Assembly: GCA_009693745.1 (NCBI GenBank)
Contig: SHWR01000028.1
Location: 1 to 13,906 of the forward strand
DNA: 13,906 bases
Reading direction: 5' to 3'
DNA from: Candidatus Fonsibacter sp.
Lineage (GTDB): Bacteria; Pseudomonadota; Alphaproteobacteria; Pelagibacterales; Pelagibacteraceae
The position numbers and the translations under genes are program-made. The notes under the pieces were generated by a model that saw nothing but the letters and a program-made list of their open reading frames with translations, had not been told where the DNA came from and searched no databases. Each line of letters begins with the position of its first letter. Position 1 is the stretch's first letter. Below, piece by piece: positions 6,802-13,470 of this stretch.

Positions 6802-7107
6802 ATGCAAACTTTGTTATTAATAATACACATCACTTTAGCTGTTCTTTTGATTGGATCAGTATTGCTTCAAAAATCAGATGGTGGAGCTTTGGGAATAGGT
6901 GGTAATAGTGACAATCTAATGTCATCGCGATCTGCTGGTAACTTTTTAACTAAGTTTACAGCAATACTTGTATTTTTATTTATTTTAACAAGTATTTCTC
7001 TAACACTTATCAATAAAAAAGATATTTCTCAAAAATCTATCATCGATAAGATTGAACAATTAGATAAAAATAGTAATTCTCAGCCAAAAATTCCAAATTC
7101 AAAATAA
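6802..7107 (+). CDS. secG: Preprotein translocase subunit SecG
   Basis: SecG is the small, non-essential subunit of the SecYEG channel and helps SecA-driven export. The 101-residue protein has the family topology: one membrane helix at about 3-22, the signature LLQKSDGGALGIGG (21-34), a glycine/serine-rich cytoplasmic loop, and a second helix at about 50-70. The C-terminal tail (71-101) is charged and low in complexity, as is common in SecG. It follows tpiA by 3 nt, the same order as in many proteobacteria, and is separated from pyrG by 54 nt with a likely promoter. The short truncated PpiD gene on the other side of tpiA also acts near the Sec exit. Confidence 0.93.
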   Translation: MQTLLLIIHITLAVLLIGSVLLQKSDGGALGIGGNSDNLMSSRSAGNFLTKFTAILVFLFILTSISLTLINKKDISQKSIIDKIEQLDKNSNSQPKIPNSK

Positions 7108-7125
7108 TTTATTTTACTATTTTCT

Positions 7126-7153
7126 TTGTGATTATTGATAAATAATCTATAGT
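7126..7153 (+). promoter_or_regulatory. Candidate sigma-70 promoter of pyrG with a dyad in the spacer
   Basis: TTGTGA (7126-7131, 4 of 6 matches to the -35 consensus) and TATAGT (7148-7153, 5 of 6 to the -10) are separated by 16 nt. The expected start point lies within a few bases of the pyrG ATG at 7162, so the transcript would be nearly leaderless. A perfect 7-bp inverted repeat, GATTATT (7130-7136), loop GATA, AATAATC (7141-7147), almost exactly fills the spacer and could bind a regulator or be chance in AT-rich DNA. It lies in the longest spacer inside the plus-strand run. Confidence 0.4.
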
Positions 7154-7161
7154 TAGCTTCC

Positions 7162-8799
7162 ATGGTCCGTTTTATTTTTGTTACTGGCGGCGTGGTTTCA
7201 TCTCTTGGCAAAGGTATTGCTTCTGCTTCTATAGCAACGTTATTACAATCAAGAGGATATAAAGTTAGAATTAGAAAATTAGATCCTTACTTAAATATAG
7301 ATCCTGGCACAATGAATCCTTATGAGCATGGAGAAGTCTATGTGACAGAAGATGGAGCGGAAACTGATCTTGATCTTGGACATTATGAAAGGTTTACAGA
7401 AATAAATTCAAAAAAATCAGATAATATTACTACAGGTAAGATTTATCAAAATATAATAACTAAAGAAAGAAATGGTGATTACAAAGGATCAACGGTTCAA
7501 ATTATTCCACATGTTACAGATGAAATAAAAAAATTTATTACTAGCGATTTAACTAATGAAGACTTTGTAATTTGTGAGATAGGAGGAACAGTAGGAGACA
7601 TCGAAAGTCTGCCATTTTTAGAAGCTATTAGGCAATATTCAAATGAAGTTGGAAGTAAAAATTGTCTATTTGTTCACTTAACTTTAGTTCCTTATATTAA
7701 AAGCGCAGCAGAATTAAAAACTAAGCCAACACAACATTCAGTAAAAGAATTAAGAAGTATAGGTATCCAGCCTGATATGATTTTATGTCGTTCTGAAAGC
7801 TTAATTCCTAATGAGGAAAAAGCTAAAATCGCATTGTTCTGTAATGTAGAAAAAACAAATGTATTTCAATCTATCGATGTGAAATCAATTTATGAAGTTC
7901 CTATTAAATATCAAGAAGAAGGATTGGATAAAAAAATATTAGATCATTTTAAAATTGTTAATAAAAAAAACCCAAAATTAAACAATTGGAAAGCTTTTAA
8001 TAAAAAGCTTAATAATAAAAAAAATAATAATGTTAAAATTTCTATTGTAGGTAAATACACGCATTTAAAAGATGCCTACAAATCTTTGAATGAAGCTTTA
8101 ATCCATGCATCTGTTTATAATAACATTAATTTAGATCTTAATTGGATTGAGTCTTCTGAGATTAAAAATTTAAAAGATTTAAAACATAAATTAGAAAAAA
8201 CAAATGGAATTTTAATACCAGGTGGTTTTGGAAAACGTGGTGTTGAAGGTAAAATTTTATCTATACAATTAGCAAGAGTTAAAAAGATTCCCTTTTTTGG
8301 AATTTGTTTTGGAATGCAAATATCAATTATAGAACTTGCAAGAAATTTATTAGGTCTAAAAGATTCAAATTCTACAGAACTATCTAAGACTAAAAATCCT
8401 GTAGTTTGTCTTATGGAAGAGTGGGTAAAAGAAAAAAAAATTTTTAAAGGAGAAAAAAATAAAATAGGGGGATCAATGAGGTTGGGTTCTTATCCTGCAA
8501 AAATTAAAAAAGATTCATTGCTTTATAAAATTTATGGCAACAAGAGCTTAATTCACGAAAGACATAGACACAGATATGAAGTAAACAGTTCATATAAATC
8601 AATGTTAGAAAAAAAAGGGGTTATATTTTCAGCTAATTCCCCAGATGGAAAATTGCCAGAAGCTATAGAACTCAAAAATCACCCTTGGTTTGTTGGAGTT
8701 CAGTTTCATCCAGAATTAAAATCAAGACCGTTCTCTCCTCATAAAATATTTATTTCTTTCATTGAAGCTGCTATTAAAAATAAAAAGTTAAATACATGA
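7162..8799 (+). CDS. pyrG: CTP synthase
   Basis: PyrG makes CTP from UTP, ATP and glutamine. The 545-residue length is standard. The N-terminal synthase domain (1-265) opens with FIFVTGGVVSSLGKGI (4-19, P-loop) and contains DPYLNIDPGTMNPYEHGEV (41-59), EIGGTVGDIES (139-149) and KTKPTQHSVKELRSIGIQPD (186-205). The C-terminal class I glutamine amidotransferase domain (about 290-540) has PGGFGKRG (353-360), the nucleophile Cys382 in FGICFGMQ (379-386), and His516 and Glu518 in FHPE (515-518). The start is fixed by the conserved N-terminus. Its stop overlaps the kdsA start by 4 nt (ATGA). CTP is later used to activate Kdo, so the coupling to kdsA makes metabolic sense. Confidence 0.98.
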   Translation: MVRFIFVTGGVVSSLGKGIASASIATLLQSRGYKVRIRKLDPYLNIDPGTMNPYEHGEVYVTEDGAETDLDLGHYERFTEINSKKSDNITTGKIYQNIITKERNGDYKGSTVQIIPHVTDEIKKFITSDLTNEDFVICEIGGTVGDIESLPFLEAIRQYSNEVGSKNCLFVHLTLVPYIKSAAELKTKPTQHSVKELRSIGIQPDMILCRSESLIPNEEKAKIALFCNVEKTNVFQSIDVKSIYEVPIKYQEEGLDKKILDHFKIVNKKNPKLNNWKAFNKKLNNKKNNNVKISIVGKYTHLKDAYKSLNEALIHASVYNNINLDLNWIESSEIKNLKDLKHKLEKTNGILIPGGFGKRGVEGKILSIQLARVKKIPFFGICFGMQISIIELARNLLGLKDSNSTELSKTKNPVVCLMEEWVKEKKIFKGEKNKIGGSMRLGSYPAKIKKDSLLYKIYGNKSLIHERHRHRYEVNSSYKSMLEKKGVIFSANSPDGKLPEAIELKNHPWFVGVQFHPELKSRPFSPHKIFISFIEAAIKNKKLNT

Positions 8800-9623
8800 A
8801 AAATAAAATTATTAAGATTAAAAAATTAAATTTGGGAAATAATCTTCCTCTAACTTTAATCGCAGGTCCTTGCCAAATTGAAAGTAAAGATCACTGCTAT
8901 ATGATTGCCTCAAAAATTAAAGAAATAACTAGCAAATTAAAGATCGGATTTATTTTTAAAAGTTCTTTCGATAAAGCTAATAGAACAAGTTTAAAATCAC
9001 AAAGAGGAGTAGGACTTGATAAGTCTTTATCTATATTTGATTATATTTCAAAAGATTTAGACATTCCTATTTTAACTGATGTTCATAATGAAGAGCAATG
9101 TAAAATAGTTTCTGAAGTTGTTGATGTTATACAAATACCAGCTTTTTTATGCAGACAAACAGACCTATTAGTTGCTGCTGCTAAAACAAATAAAGTAGTT
9201 AATGTTAAAAAAGGACAATTTTTAGCTCCTTGGGATATGAAGAATGTTATTAAAAAAATAGAAGAGAGCGGCAATAATCAAATATTAATTACAGAAAGAG
9301 GAGTAAGCTTTGGATATAATACATTAGTTTCTGATATGCGTTCATTATCAATTTTAGCTGATTTTGGTTATCCAGTAGTTTATGACGCCACGCATTCAGT
9401 TCAGCAACCTGGAGGCAAAGGAGATAGTAGCGGAGGTGAAAGACAATTTATCAGTTCATTATCAAGAGCTGCCGTTGCTGTAGGGGTTTCTACAATTTTT
9501 TTAGAAACTCATGAGAAGCCTGACAAAGCGCCATCTGACGGAGCAAATATGATACCTCTTAGTAGTTTAGAAAATTTGCTTAAAAATTTAATAGGAATAG
9601 ATAAATTAATAAAGTCAAAATAA
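8796..9623 (+). CDS. kdsA: 3-deoxy-D-manno-octulosonate 8-phosphate synthase, metal-dependent type
   Basis: KdsA condenses phosphoenolpyruvate with arabinose 5-phosphate to Kdo 8-phosphate for lipopolysaccharide, so the cell likely makes an LPS-type outer membrane. The 275-residue protein shows AGPCQIES (23-30), FKSSFDKANRTS (54-65), QIPAFLCRQTDLL (113-125), NVKKGQFLAP (136-145), TERGVSFGYN (166-175) and DATHSVQQPGG (197-207). Cys26 replaces the asparagine of the metal-independent E. coli class. With His200, Glu237 and Asp248 (in SDG) it forms the ligand set known from metal-dependent KDO8P synthases such as that of Aquifex aeolicus. It overlaps pyrG by 4 nt, and eno, which makes its substrate phosphoenolpyruvate, follows after 2 nt. 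Confidence 0.96.
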   Translation: MKNKIIKIKKLNLGNNLPLTLIAGPCQIESKDHCYMIASKIKEITSKLKIGFIFKSSFDKANRTSLKSQRGVGLDKSLSIFDYISKDLDIPILTDVHNEEQCKIVSEVVDVIQIPAFLCRQTDLLVAAAKTNKVVNVKKGQFLAPWDMKNVIKKIEESGNNQILITERGVSFGYNTLVSDMRSLSILADFGYPVVYDATHSVQQPGGKGDSSGGERQFISSLSRAAVAVGVSTIFLETHEKPDKAPSDGANMIPLSSLENLLKNLIGIDKLIKSK

Positions 9624-9625
9624 TA

Positions 9626-10888
9626 ATGTCAGTTATTAAAAAAGTTAAAGCAAGACAGGTTTTTGATAGCAGAGGTTTTCCAACAGTAGAAGCGGAAGTG
9701 ACATTAGTTGATGGCTCCATAGGTCAATCAATAGTTCCCTCTGGAGCTTCCACTGGATCTTATGAAGCTCATGAACTTAGAGATAAAAGTAAAGAGTACT
9801 TAAAAAAAGGCGTTTTGAATGCTGTAAAAAATATTAATTTAGAAATTAATAAAAACATTACTGGCTTTTCGGTTTTTGATCAAAAAAAAATAGATAATTT
9901 TTTAATTAAACTTGATGGTACAGAAAATAAAAAAAGATTAGGAGCTAATGCTATTTTAGCAGTATCCATCGCAAATGTTAAAGCAGCAGCTGCATGTAAT
10001 AAAACTCCACTATATAAATACATAGGTGGCAATAATAAAAATAAATTACCATTTCCAATGTTAAATATAATTAACGGAGGAGTGCACGCAAATAATTCTC
10101 TTAAGATACAAGAGTTTATGATTAGACCAGACAGTGCAAAATCTTTTAAAGACTGTTTAAGAATGTCCTTTTTAGTTATCCAAAATTTAAAAGAAGAATT
10201 AAAATTAAAAAAATTTAATACAAATCTTGGTGATGAAGGTGGTTTTGCACCTTCTTTTGATACCGATGAAAGAGCTTTAGAATACATAATTAAAGCGGTT
10301 AAAAAATCTGATTTAAAAATAGGTAAAGATATTAATATCTGTTTAGATGTTGCTGCAAACGAACTTTACAGTTCTGGAAAATATAAAATTAAAGAAAATA
10401 GTAAAGCTGTAACTTCAGGTGAGTTAATTAATTATTATAAAAAGTTATGTAATAAATTTCCAATTGTTTCTATAGAAGATCCTGTTTTTGAAGATGACTG
10501 GAATGTTTGGAAAAAATTGACGAAAGAGCTAGGAAAAAAAATTCAGATTGTTGGGGATGATTTATTTGTAACTAATTTAATTCGTTTAAAAAAAGGTGTT
10601 AAAGAATTATCCGCAAATGCAATTTTGATAAAACCAAATCAAATTGGAACAGTTACAGAAACTTTAGAAGTTATTAATTTTGCTAAAAGGAATAACTTTA
10701 ATACGATTATTTCTCATAGATCTGGTGATAGCGAGGATACTTTTATTGCTGATTTAGCAGTAGCAACGGAATCCTCGCAAATTAAAACTGGATCATTATC
10801 AAGATCTGAAAGAGTTGCGAAATATAATAGATTATTAAGAATAGAAGAGGAGATAGGAAAAAAATCTGAAATGTCAAAATTAAAATGA
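9626..10888 (+). CDS. eno: Enolase
   Basis: Enolase converts 2-phosphoglycerate to phosphoenolpyruvate in glycolysis and, in some bacteria, is part of the RNA degradosome. The 420-residue protein contains the substrate loop SGASTGSYEA (39-48), His154 in GGVHANN (151-157), GDEGGFAPS (202-210) with catalytic Glu204, and metal ligands Asp241 (CLDVAANE), Glu284 (IEDP) and Asp311 (VGDDLFVT). Catalytic Lys336 lies in the signature ILIKPNQIGTVTET (333-346), and SHRSGDSEDTFIADLAV (363-379) follows. Everything needed for activity is present. It starts 2 nt after kdsA and its stop overlaps the ftsB-like start by 4 nt. Confidence 0.98.
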   Translation: MSVIKKVKARQVFDSRGFPTVEAEVTLVDGSIGQSIVPSGASTGSYEAHELRDKSKEYLKKGVLNAVKNINLEINKNITGFSVFDQKKIDNFLIKLDGTENKKRLGANAILAVSIANVKAAAACNKTPLYKYIGGNNKNKLPFPMLNIINGGVHANNSLKIQEFMIRPDSAKSFKDCLRMSFLVIQNLKEELKLKKFNTNLGDEGGFAPSFDTDERALEYIIKAVKKSDLKIGKDINICLDVAANELYSSGKYKIKENSKAVTSGELINYYKKLCNKFPIVSIEDPVFEDDWNVWKKLTKELGKKIQIVGDDLFVTNLIRLKKGVKELSANAILIKPNQIGTVTETLEVINFAKRNNFNTIISHRSGDSEDTFIADLAVATESSQIKTGSLSRSERVAKYNRLLRIEEEIGKKSEMSKLK

Positions 10889-11190
10889 GCAATTTGATTA
10901 ACTCAATTTCAGAAAAAAAATTTTTTTTTATTATACTTTTAATTGTTCTATATATTTTCTTTAGTTTTTTTGGAGGTGACAGGGGTCTTATTGAATATTT
11001 TAAAAAGCAAACCTTACTAAAAGAATTTCAAGAAAAAAATTCAGAAATAAAAAAAGAAATTATTTTTTTTACAAAAAAAAATGATTTTTTATCTGTAAAT
11101 ACAAATAAAGATTATCTGGATGAAATATATAGAGACTACTTTGTATTAGGAAAAAAAGGTGAAAAGATTTATATTATTAATCAAAAATGA
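10885..11190 (+). CDS. ftsB: FtsB/DivIC-family cell division protein
   Basis: FtsB-type proteins link early and late divisome components as bitopic membrane proteins with a periplasmic coiled coil. This 101-residue protein has a short cytoplasmic N-terminus, one membrane helix at about 13-29 and the family's GGDRGLIEYF segment (30-39). A lysine/glutamate-rich coiled coil follows at about 40-67, then a small C-terminal region (YRDYFVLGKKGEKIYII) typical of the DivIC/FtsB fold. The position directly after eno is the standard alphaproteobacterial one, which strongly supports the assignment despite low sequence conservation. It overlaps eno and lipA by 4 nt each. An A8T9 tract falls at the start of the membrane helix. 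Confidence 0.85.
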   Translation: MSNLINSISEKKFFFIILLIVLYIFFSFFGGDRGLIEYFKKQTLLKEFQEKNSEIKKEIIFFTKKNDFLSVNTNKDYLDEIYRDYFVLGKKGEKIYIINQK

Positions 11191-12110
11191 CAGTTAGACA
11201 TCCTGAAAAAGTTAACAATATTGAAAATCCAATTCAAAAAAAACCAGCGTGGATAAAAGTAAGAGCTAGTTACTCTCAAGAATATATTGATACTAAAAAT
11301 ATTTTAAAAAAAAATAATCTTTTTACAGTTTGCGAGGAAGCATCTTGTCCTAATATTAATGAATGTTGGAGTAAAAAACATGCAACATTTATGATTATGG
11401 GAGACACCTGTACAAGAGCTTGTGCTTTTTGTAATGTTAAAACGGGTATTCCTCAACCATTAGATCTACTTGAACCAAAAAAAATTGCACAAAGTGTTAA
11501 AGATTTAAATTTACAGCACGTGGTTATAACGTCAGTTGATAGAGATGATTTAGAAGATGGAGGGGCAAGACATTTTGCAAATGTGATTTCTGAAATTAAA
11601 AAATATAACAACAGAACAACGATTGAAGTTTTAACTCCAGATTTTTTAAGAAAAGGAGACGTTTATAAAATTGTAGCAGATGCAAAGCCTGATGTTTTTA
11701 ATCATAATTTAGAAACTATTCCTCGTCTTTATTTGAAAGTAAGACCAGGTTCTCGTTATTTTCAGTCTTTAGACTTATTGAAGAAAGTTAAAGATTATAA
11801 TTCAACAATTTTTACTAAATCAGGTCTAATGGTAGGTCTAGGTGAAACAAAAGAGGAGATTATGCAAGTTATGGATGATTTAAGAATAGCAGAGGTAGAT
11901 TTCTTGACTATTGGACAGTATTTGCAACCAAGCACAAAACATTATCCGATAAAAAATTTTATAACTCCAGATGAGTTTGAGAATTACAAATTAATAGCAC
12001 AAGGAAAAGGTTTTTTATTGGTCTCTTCAAGTCCATTAACACGATCTTCTTATCACGCAACAGAAGATTTTGATGTTTTAAAAAGAAACAGAATTAACAA
12101 AATAATTTAA
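11187..12110 (+). CDS. lipA: Lipoyl synthase
   Basis: LipA is a radical SAM enzyme that inserts two sulfurs into octanoyl groups on lipoyl domains of 2-oxoacid dehydrogenases and the glycine cleavage H protein. The 307-residue protein carries both iron-sulfur cluster motifs: the auxiliary cluster Cys49, Cys54 and Cys60 in CEEASCPNINEC, and the radical SAM cluster Cys75, Cys79 and Cys82 in CTRACAFC. The C-terminal RSSYHA (286-291) supplies the serine ligand of the auxiliary cluster. Other family motifs are VITSVDRDDLEDGGA (113-127), FNHNLET (171-177) and GLMVGLGET (213-221). Its ATG overlaps the ftsB stop by 4 nt. In many alphaproteobacteria the pyruvate dehydrogenase genes pdhABC and lpd stand between these two genes; here they are absent. 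Confidence 0.97.
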   Translation: MTVRHPEKVNNIENPIQKKPAWIKVRASYSQEYIDTKNILKKNNLFTVCEEASCPNINECWSKKHATFMIMGDTCTRACAFCNVKTGIPQPLDLLEPKKIAQSVKDLNLQHVVITSVDRDDLEDGGARHFANVISEIKKYNNRTTIEVLTPDFLRKGDVYKIVADAKPDVFNHNLETIPRLYLKVRPGSRYFQSLDLLKKVKDYNSTIFTKSGLMVGLGETKEEIMQVMDDLRIAEVDFLTIGQYLQPSTKHYPIKNFITPDEFENYKLIAQGKGFLLVSSSPLTRSSYHATEDFDVLKRNRINKII

Positions 12111-12111
12111 A

Positions 12112-12558
12112 TTGCCAATTAAAAAAATTAAAAAAAAATTTAATTATTCTAAAAAAGATCTAATAGAATTAGTTTTAAAAATTAACGATTATAAAATTTT
12201 TTTGCCTTGGTGCATTAATTCAAAAATTTTAACACTTAATAAAAATAGAAAAGATTTAAAAATTATAGCAGATTTAGAGATAGGCTTTAAGTCTTTTAGA
12301 GAAATTTATACAAGCAAAGTTCTTTATGATAATCAAAATTCAAAGATTGAAGTAACTTCTGTAAGCGGAAATATAAAAAAGCTATTAAATATTTGGGAAT
12401 TCGAAATAATTGATAAAAAGTCTTGCAATGTAATTTTTTATATAGATATCCAGTTAAAAAATCCTATTGTTAATATTTTATTTAATAAGTTTTTTGATTT
12501 CGGTTTTGAAAAAATTTTAAATTCTTTCGAACAACGCGCGAGAGAAACTATAAAATAG
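12112..12558 (+). CDS. Coq10/RatA-like START-domain protein, TTG start
   Basis: Members of this family are single-domain START/polyketide-cyclase proteins. Coq10 types bind ubiquinone and support respiration; E. coli RatA was described as a toxin acting on ribosomes, so the name alone does not fix the role. The 148-residue protein shows the typical opening, an IKKKFNYSKKDLIELVLKI stretch (7-25), then DYKIFLPWC (26-34), FREIYTSKV (62-70) and a C-terminal amphipathic helix (about 117-145). Start choice: the only possible initiator is TTG at 12112, one base after the lipA stop. The frame contains no ATG, and conservation begins right at the N-terminus. Its position after lipA is standard in alphaproteobacteria, where a ubiquinone-linked role is the best guess. 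The 3' end overlaps pncC by 11 nt tail to tail. Confidence 0.85.
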   Translation: MPIKKIKKKFNYSKKDLIELVLKINDYKIFLPWCINSKILTLNKNRKDLKIIADLEIGFKSFREIYTSKVLYDNQNSKIEVTSVSGNIKKLLNIWEFEIIDKKSCNVIFYIDIQLKNPIVNILFNKFFDFGFEKILNSFEQRARETIK

Positions 12559-12590
12559 TAATATGATTTTCCATTAATTTAATAGTTTCT
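12543..12590. terminator. Inverted repeat at the convergent gene ends, possible terminator
   Basis: AGAAACTATAAAAT (12543-12556) and ATTTAATAGTTTCT (12577-12590) pair over 14 positions with one internal A-A mismatch, leaving a 20-nt loop. The left arm holds the stop codons of both the coq10-like gene and pncC; the right arm lies inside pncC. It is the most obvious dyad near the convergent ends. Only a moderately T-rich stretch follows on the plus strand and none on the minus strand, so a canonical intrinsic terminator is not established. Confidence 0.35.
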
Positions 12591-13036
12591 ACTAAAACTT
12601 GATTTTGTATATTTATTCTTGATAATTTTTTATTAAAATTGAATTTTGCTATTTCAATTTTTTTTTTGCTACAGATACCTATGTAAACAAGTCCTACAGG
12701 TTTTTTTTTAGTCCCGCCGGCCGGACCAGCTATTCCTGTTATCGATATTGCAATATTTGTTTTTGAAATTTTTTGCAAATTTTTACACATTTCTTTAGAT
12801 GTTTCTGCACTTACTGCTCCATATTTTATTAGAGTTTTTTGTTTTATTCCAAGAAAGTAGGTTTTTGATTTATTTGAATAAGCAACTACACCCAACATAA
12901 AGTATTTTGAAGCTCCAGGTATTTTCGTTAAATTATAACTAATTAGTCCACCAGTGCAGGATTCTGCTACTGCAACTTTGATTTTATTTTTTTTAAGAAT
13001 TGCAATTAAGTTTTTTAATCTGTTATTTAAATCCAT
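12548..13036 (-). CDS. pncC: Nicotinamide-nucleotide amidase (CinA C-terminal domain protein)
   Basis: PncC deamidates nicotinamide mononucleotide to nicotinate mononucleotide and recycles the by-product of NAD-dependent DNA ligase. The 162-residue protein is only the CinA C-terminal domain; the N-terminal MoaB/MogA-like domain of full-length CinA is absent, as is usual in proteobacteria. Motifs are VAVAESCTGGL (21-31), with a likely active-site serine at 26, GVVAYSNKSK (49-58), YGAVSAET (72-79) and the long conserved ISITGIAGPAGGTKKKPVGL (97-116). It is often annotated cinA. The ATG lies inside the end of pgpA (10-nt overlap), and the stop overlaps the convergent coq10-like gene by 11 nt. 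Confidence 0.94.
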   Translation of the reverse strand: MDLNNRLKNLIAILKKNKIKVAVAESCTGGLISYNLTKIPGASKYFMLGVVAYSNKSKTYFLGIKQKTLIKYGAVSAETSKEMCKNLQKISKTNIAISITGIAGPAGGTKKKPVGLVYIGICSKKKIEIAKFNFNKKLSRINIQNQVLVETIKLMENHITIL

Positions 13037-13470
13037 AAATAAACAATTATAAATGTATATATACCAGCAATGACATCATCCATTATGACTCCAGATGCAT
13101 TTTTAACTTTTAAATCATAATAACTTGCTGGCCATGGTTTAGTAATGTCAAAAAGACGGAATAATAAAAAAGAAAGTATCATTAAAAATAAATTATCTTG
13201 ACATAATATCATGGGTATTGATTGACCGATAAATTCATCTATTACAATTTCTTTTGGATCAGATGTTGAAAATGATTTATTTAATGTGTCATTTAAAAAG
13301 TATAATGAATAAAAAATAACAAAAGTAATAAAAAATGTAAAAAATATAATATTAAAATATTTATAAAATAAATAATAAATTATTATAGTAATAAAAGATG
13401 CTGCTGTTCCAGATATAGGTAAAAAACCAACCCCAAACAACGTAAAAATTTTTTTATTAAAATTAATCAT
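13027..13470 (-). CDS. pgpA: Phosphatidylglycerophosphatase A
   Basis: PgpA dephosphorylates phosphatidylglycerophosphate to phosphatidylglycerol at the inner membrane. The 147-residue protein is hydrophobic, with about four membrane segments (22-36, 41-58, 84-106, 133-147). It has all the family signatures: FGVGFLPISGT (12-22), SDPKEIVIDEFIGQ (70-83, acidic metal-binding stretch), FRLFDITKPWP (104-114) and GVIMDDVIAG (127-136). The length fits the PgpA family. It overlaps ispF by 8 nt and pncC by 10 nt. This ispDF-pgpA-cinA cluster order is familiar in alphaproteobacteria. Confidence 0.93.
   Translation of the reverse strand: MINFNKKIFTLFGVGFLPISGTAASFITIIIYYLFYKYFNIIFFTFFITFVIFYSLYFLNDTLNKSFSTSDPKEIVIDEFIGQSIPMILCQDNLFLMILSFLLFRLFDITKPWPASYYDLKVKNASGVIMDDVIAGIYTFIIVYLWI

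Noticed and set aside
9880..10287. 135-codon open frame on the minus strand opposite eno
   Set aside because: It is antisense to the conserved enolase core and has no recognisable domain. Enolase motifs run through the whole stretch.
12112..12558. RatA-like gene considered as half of a toxin-antitoxin pair
   Set aside because: No RatB-like partner or small antitoxin gene is next to it; the setting after lipA matches the housekeeping Coq10-like gene of alphaproteobacteria.
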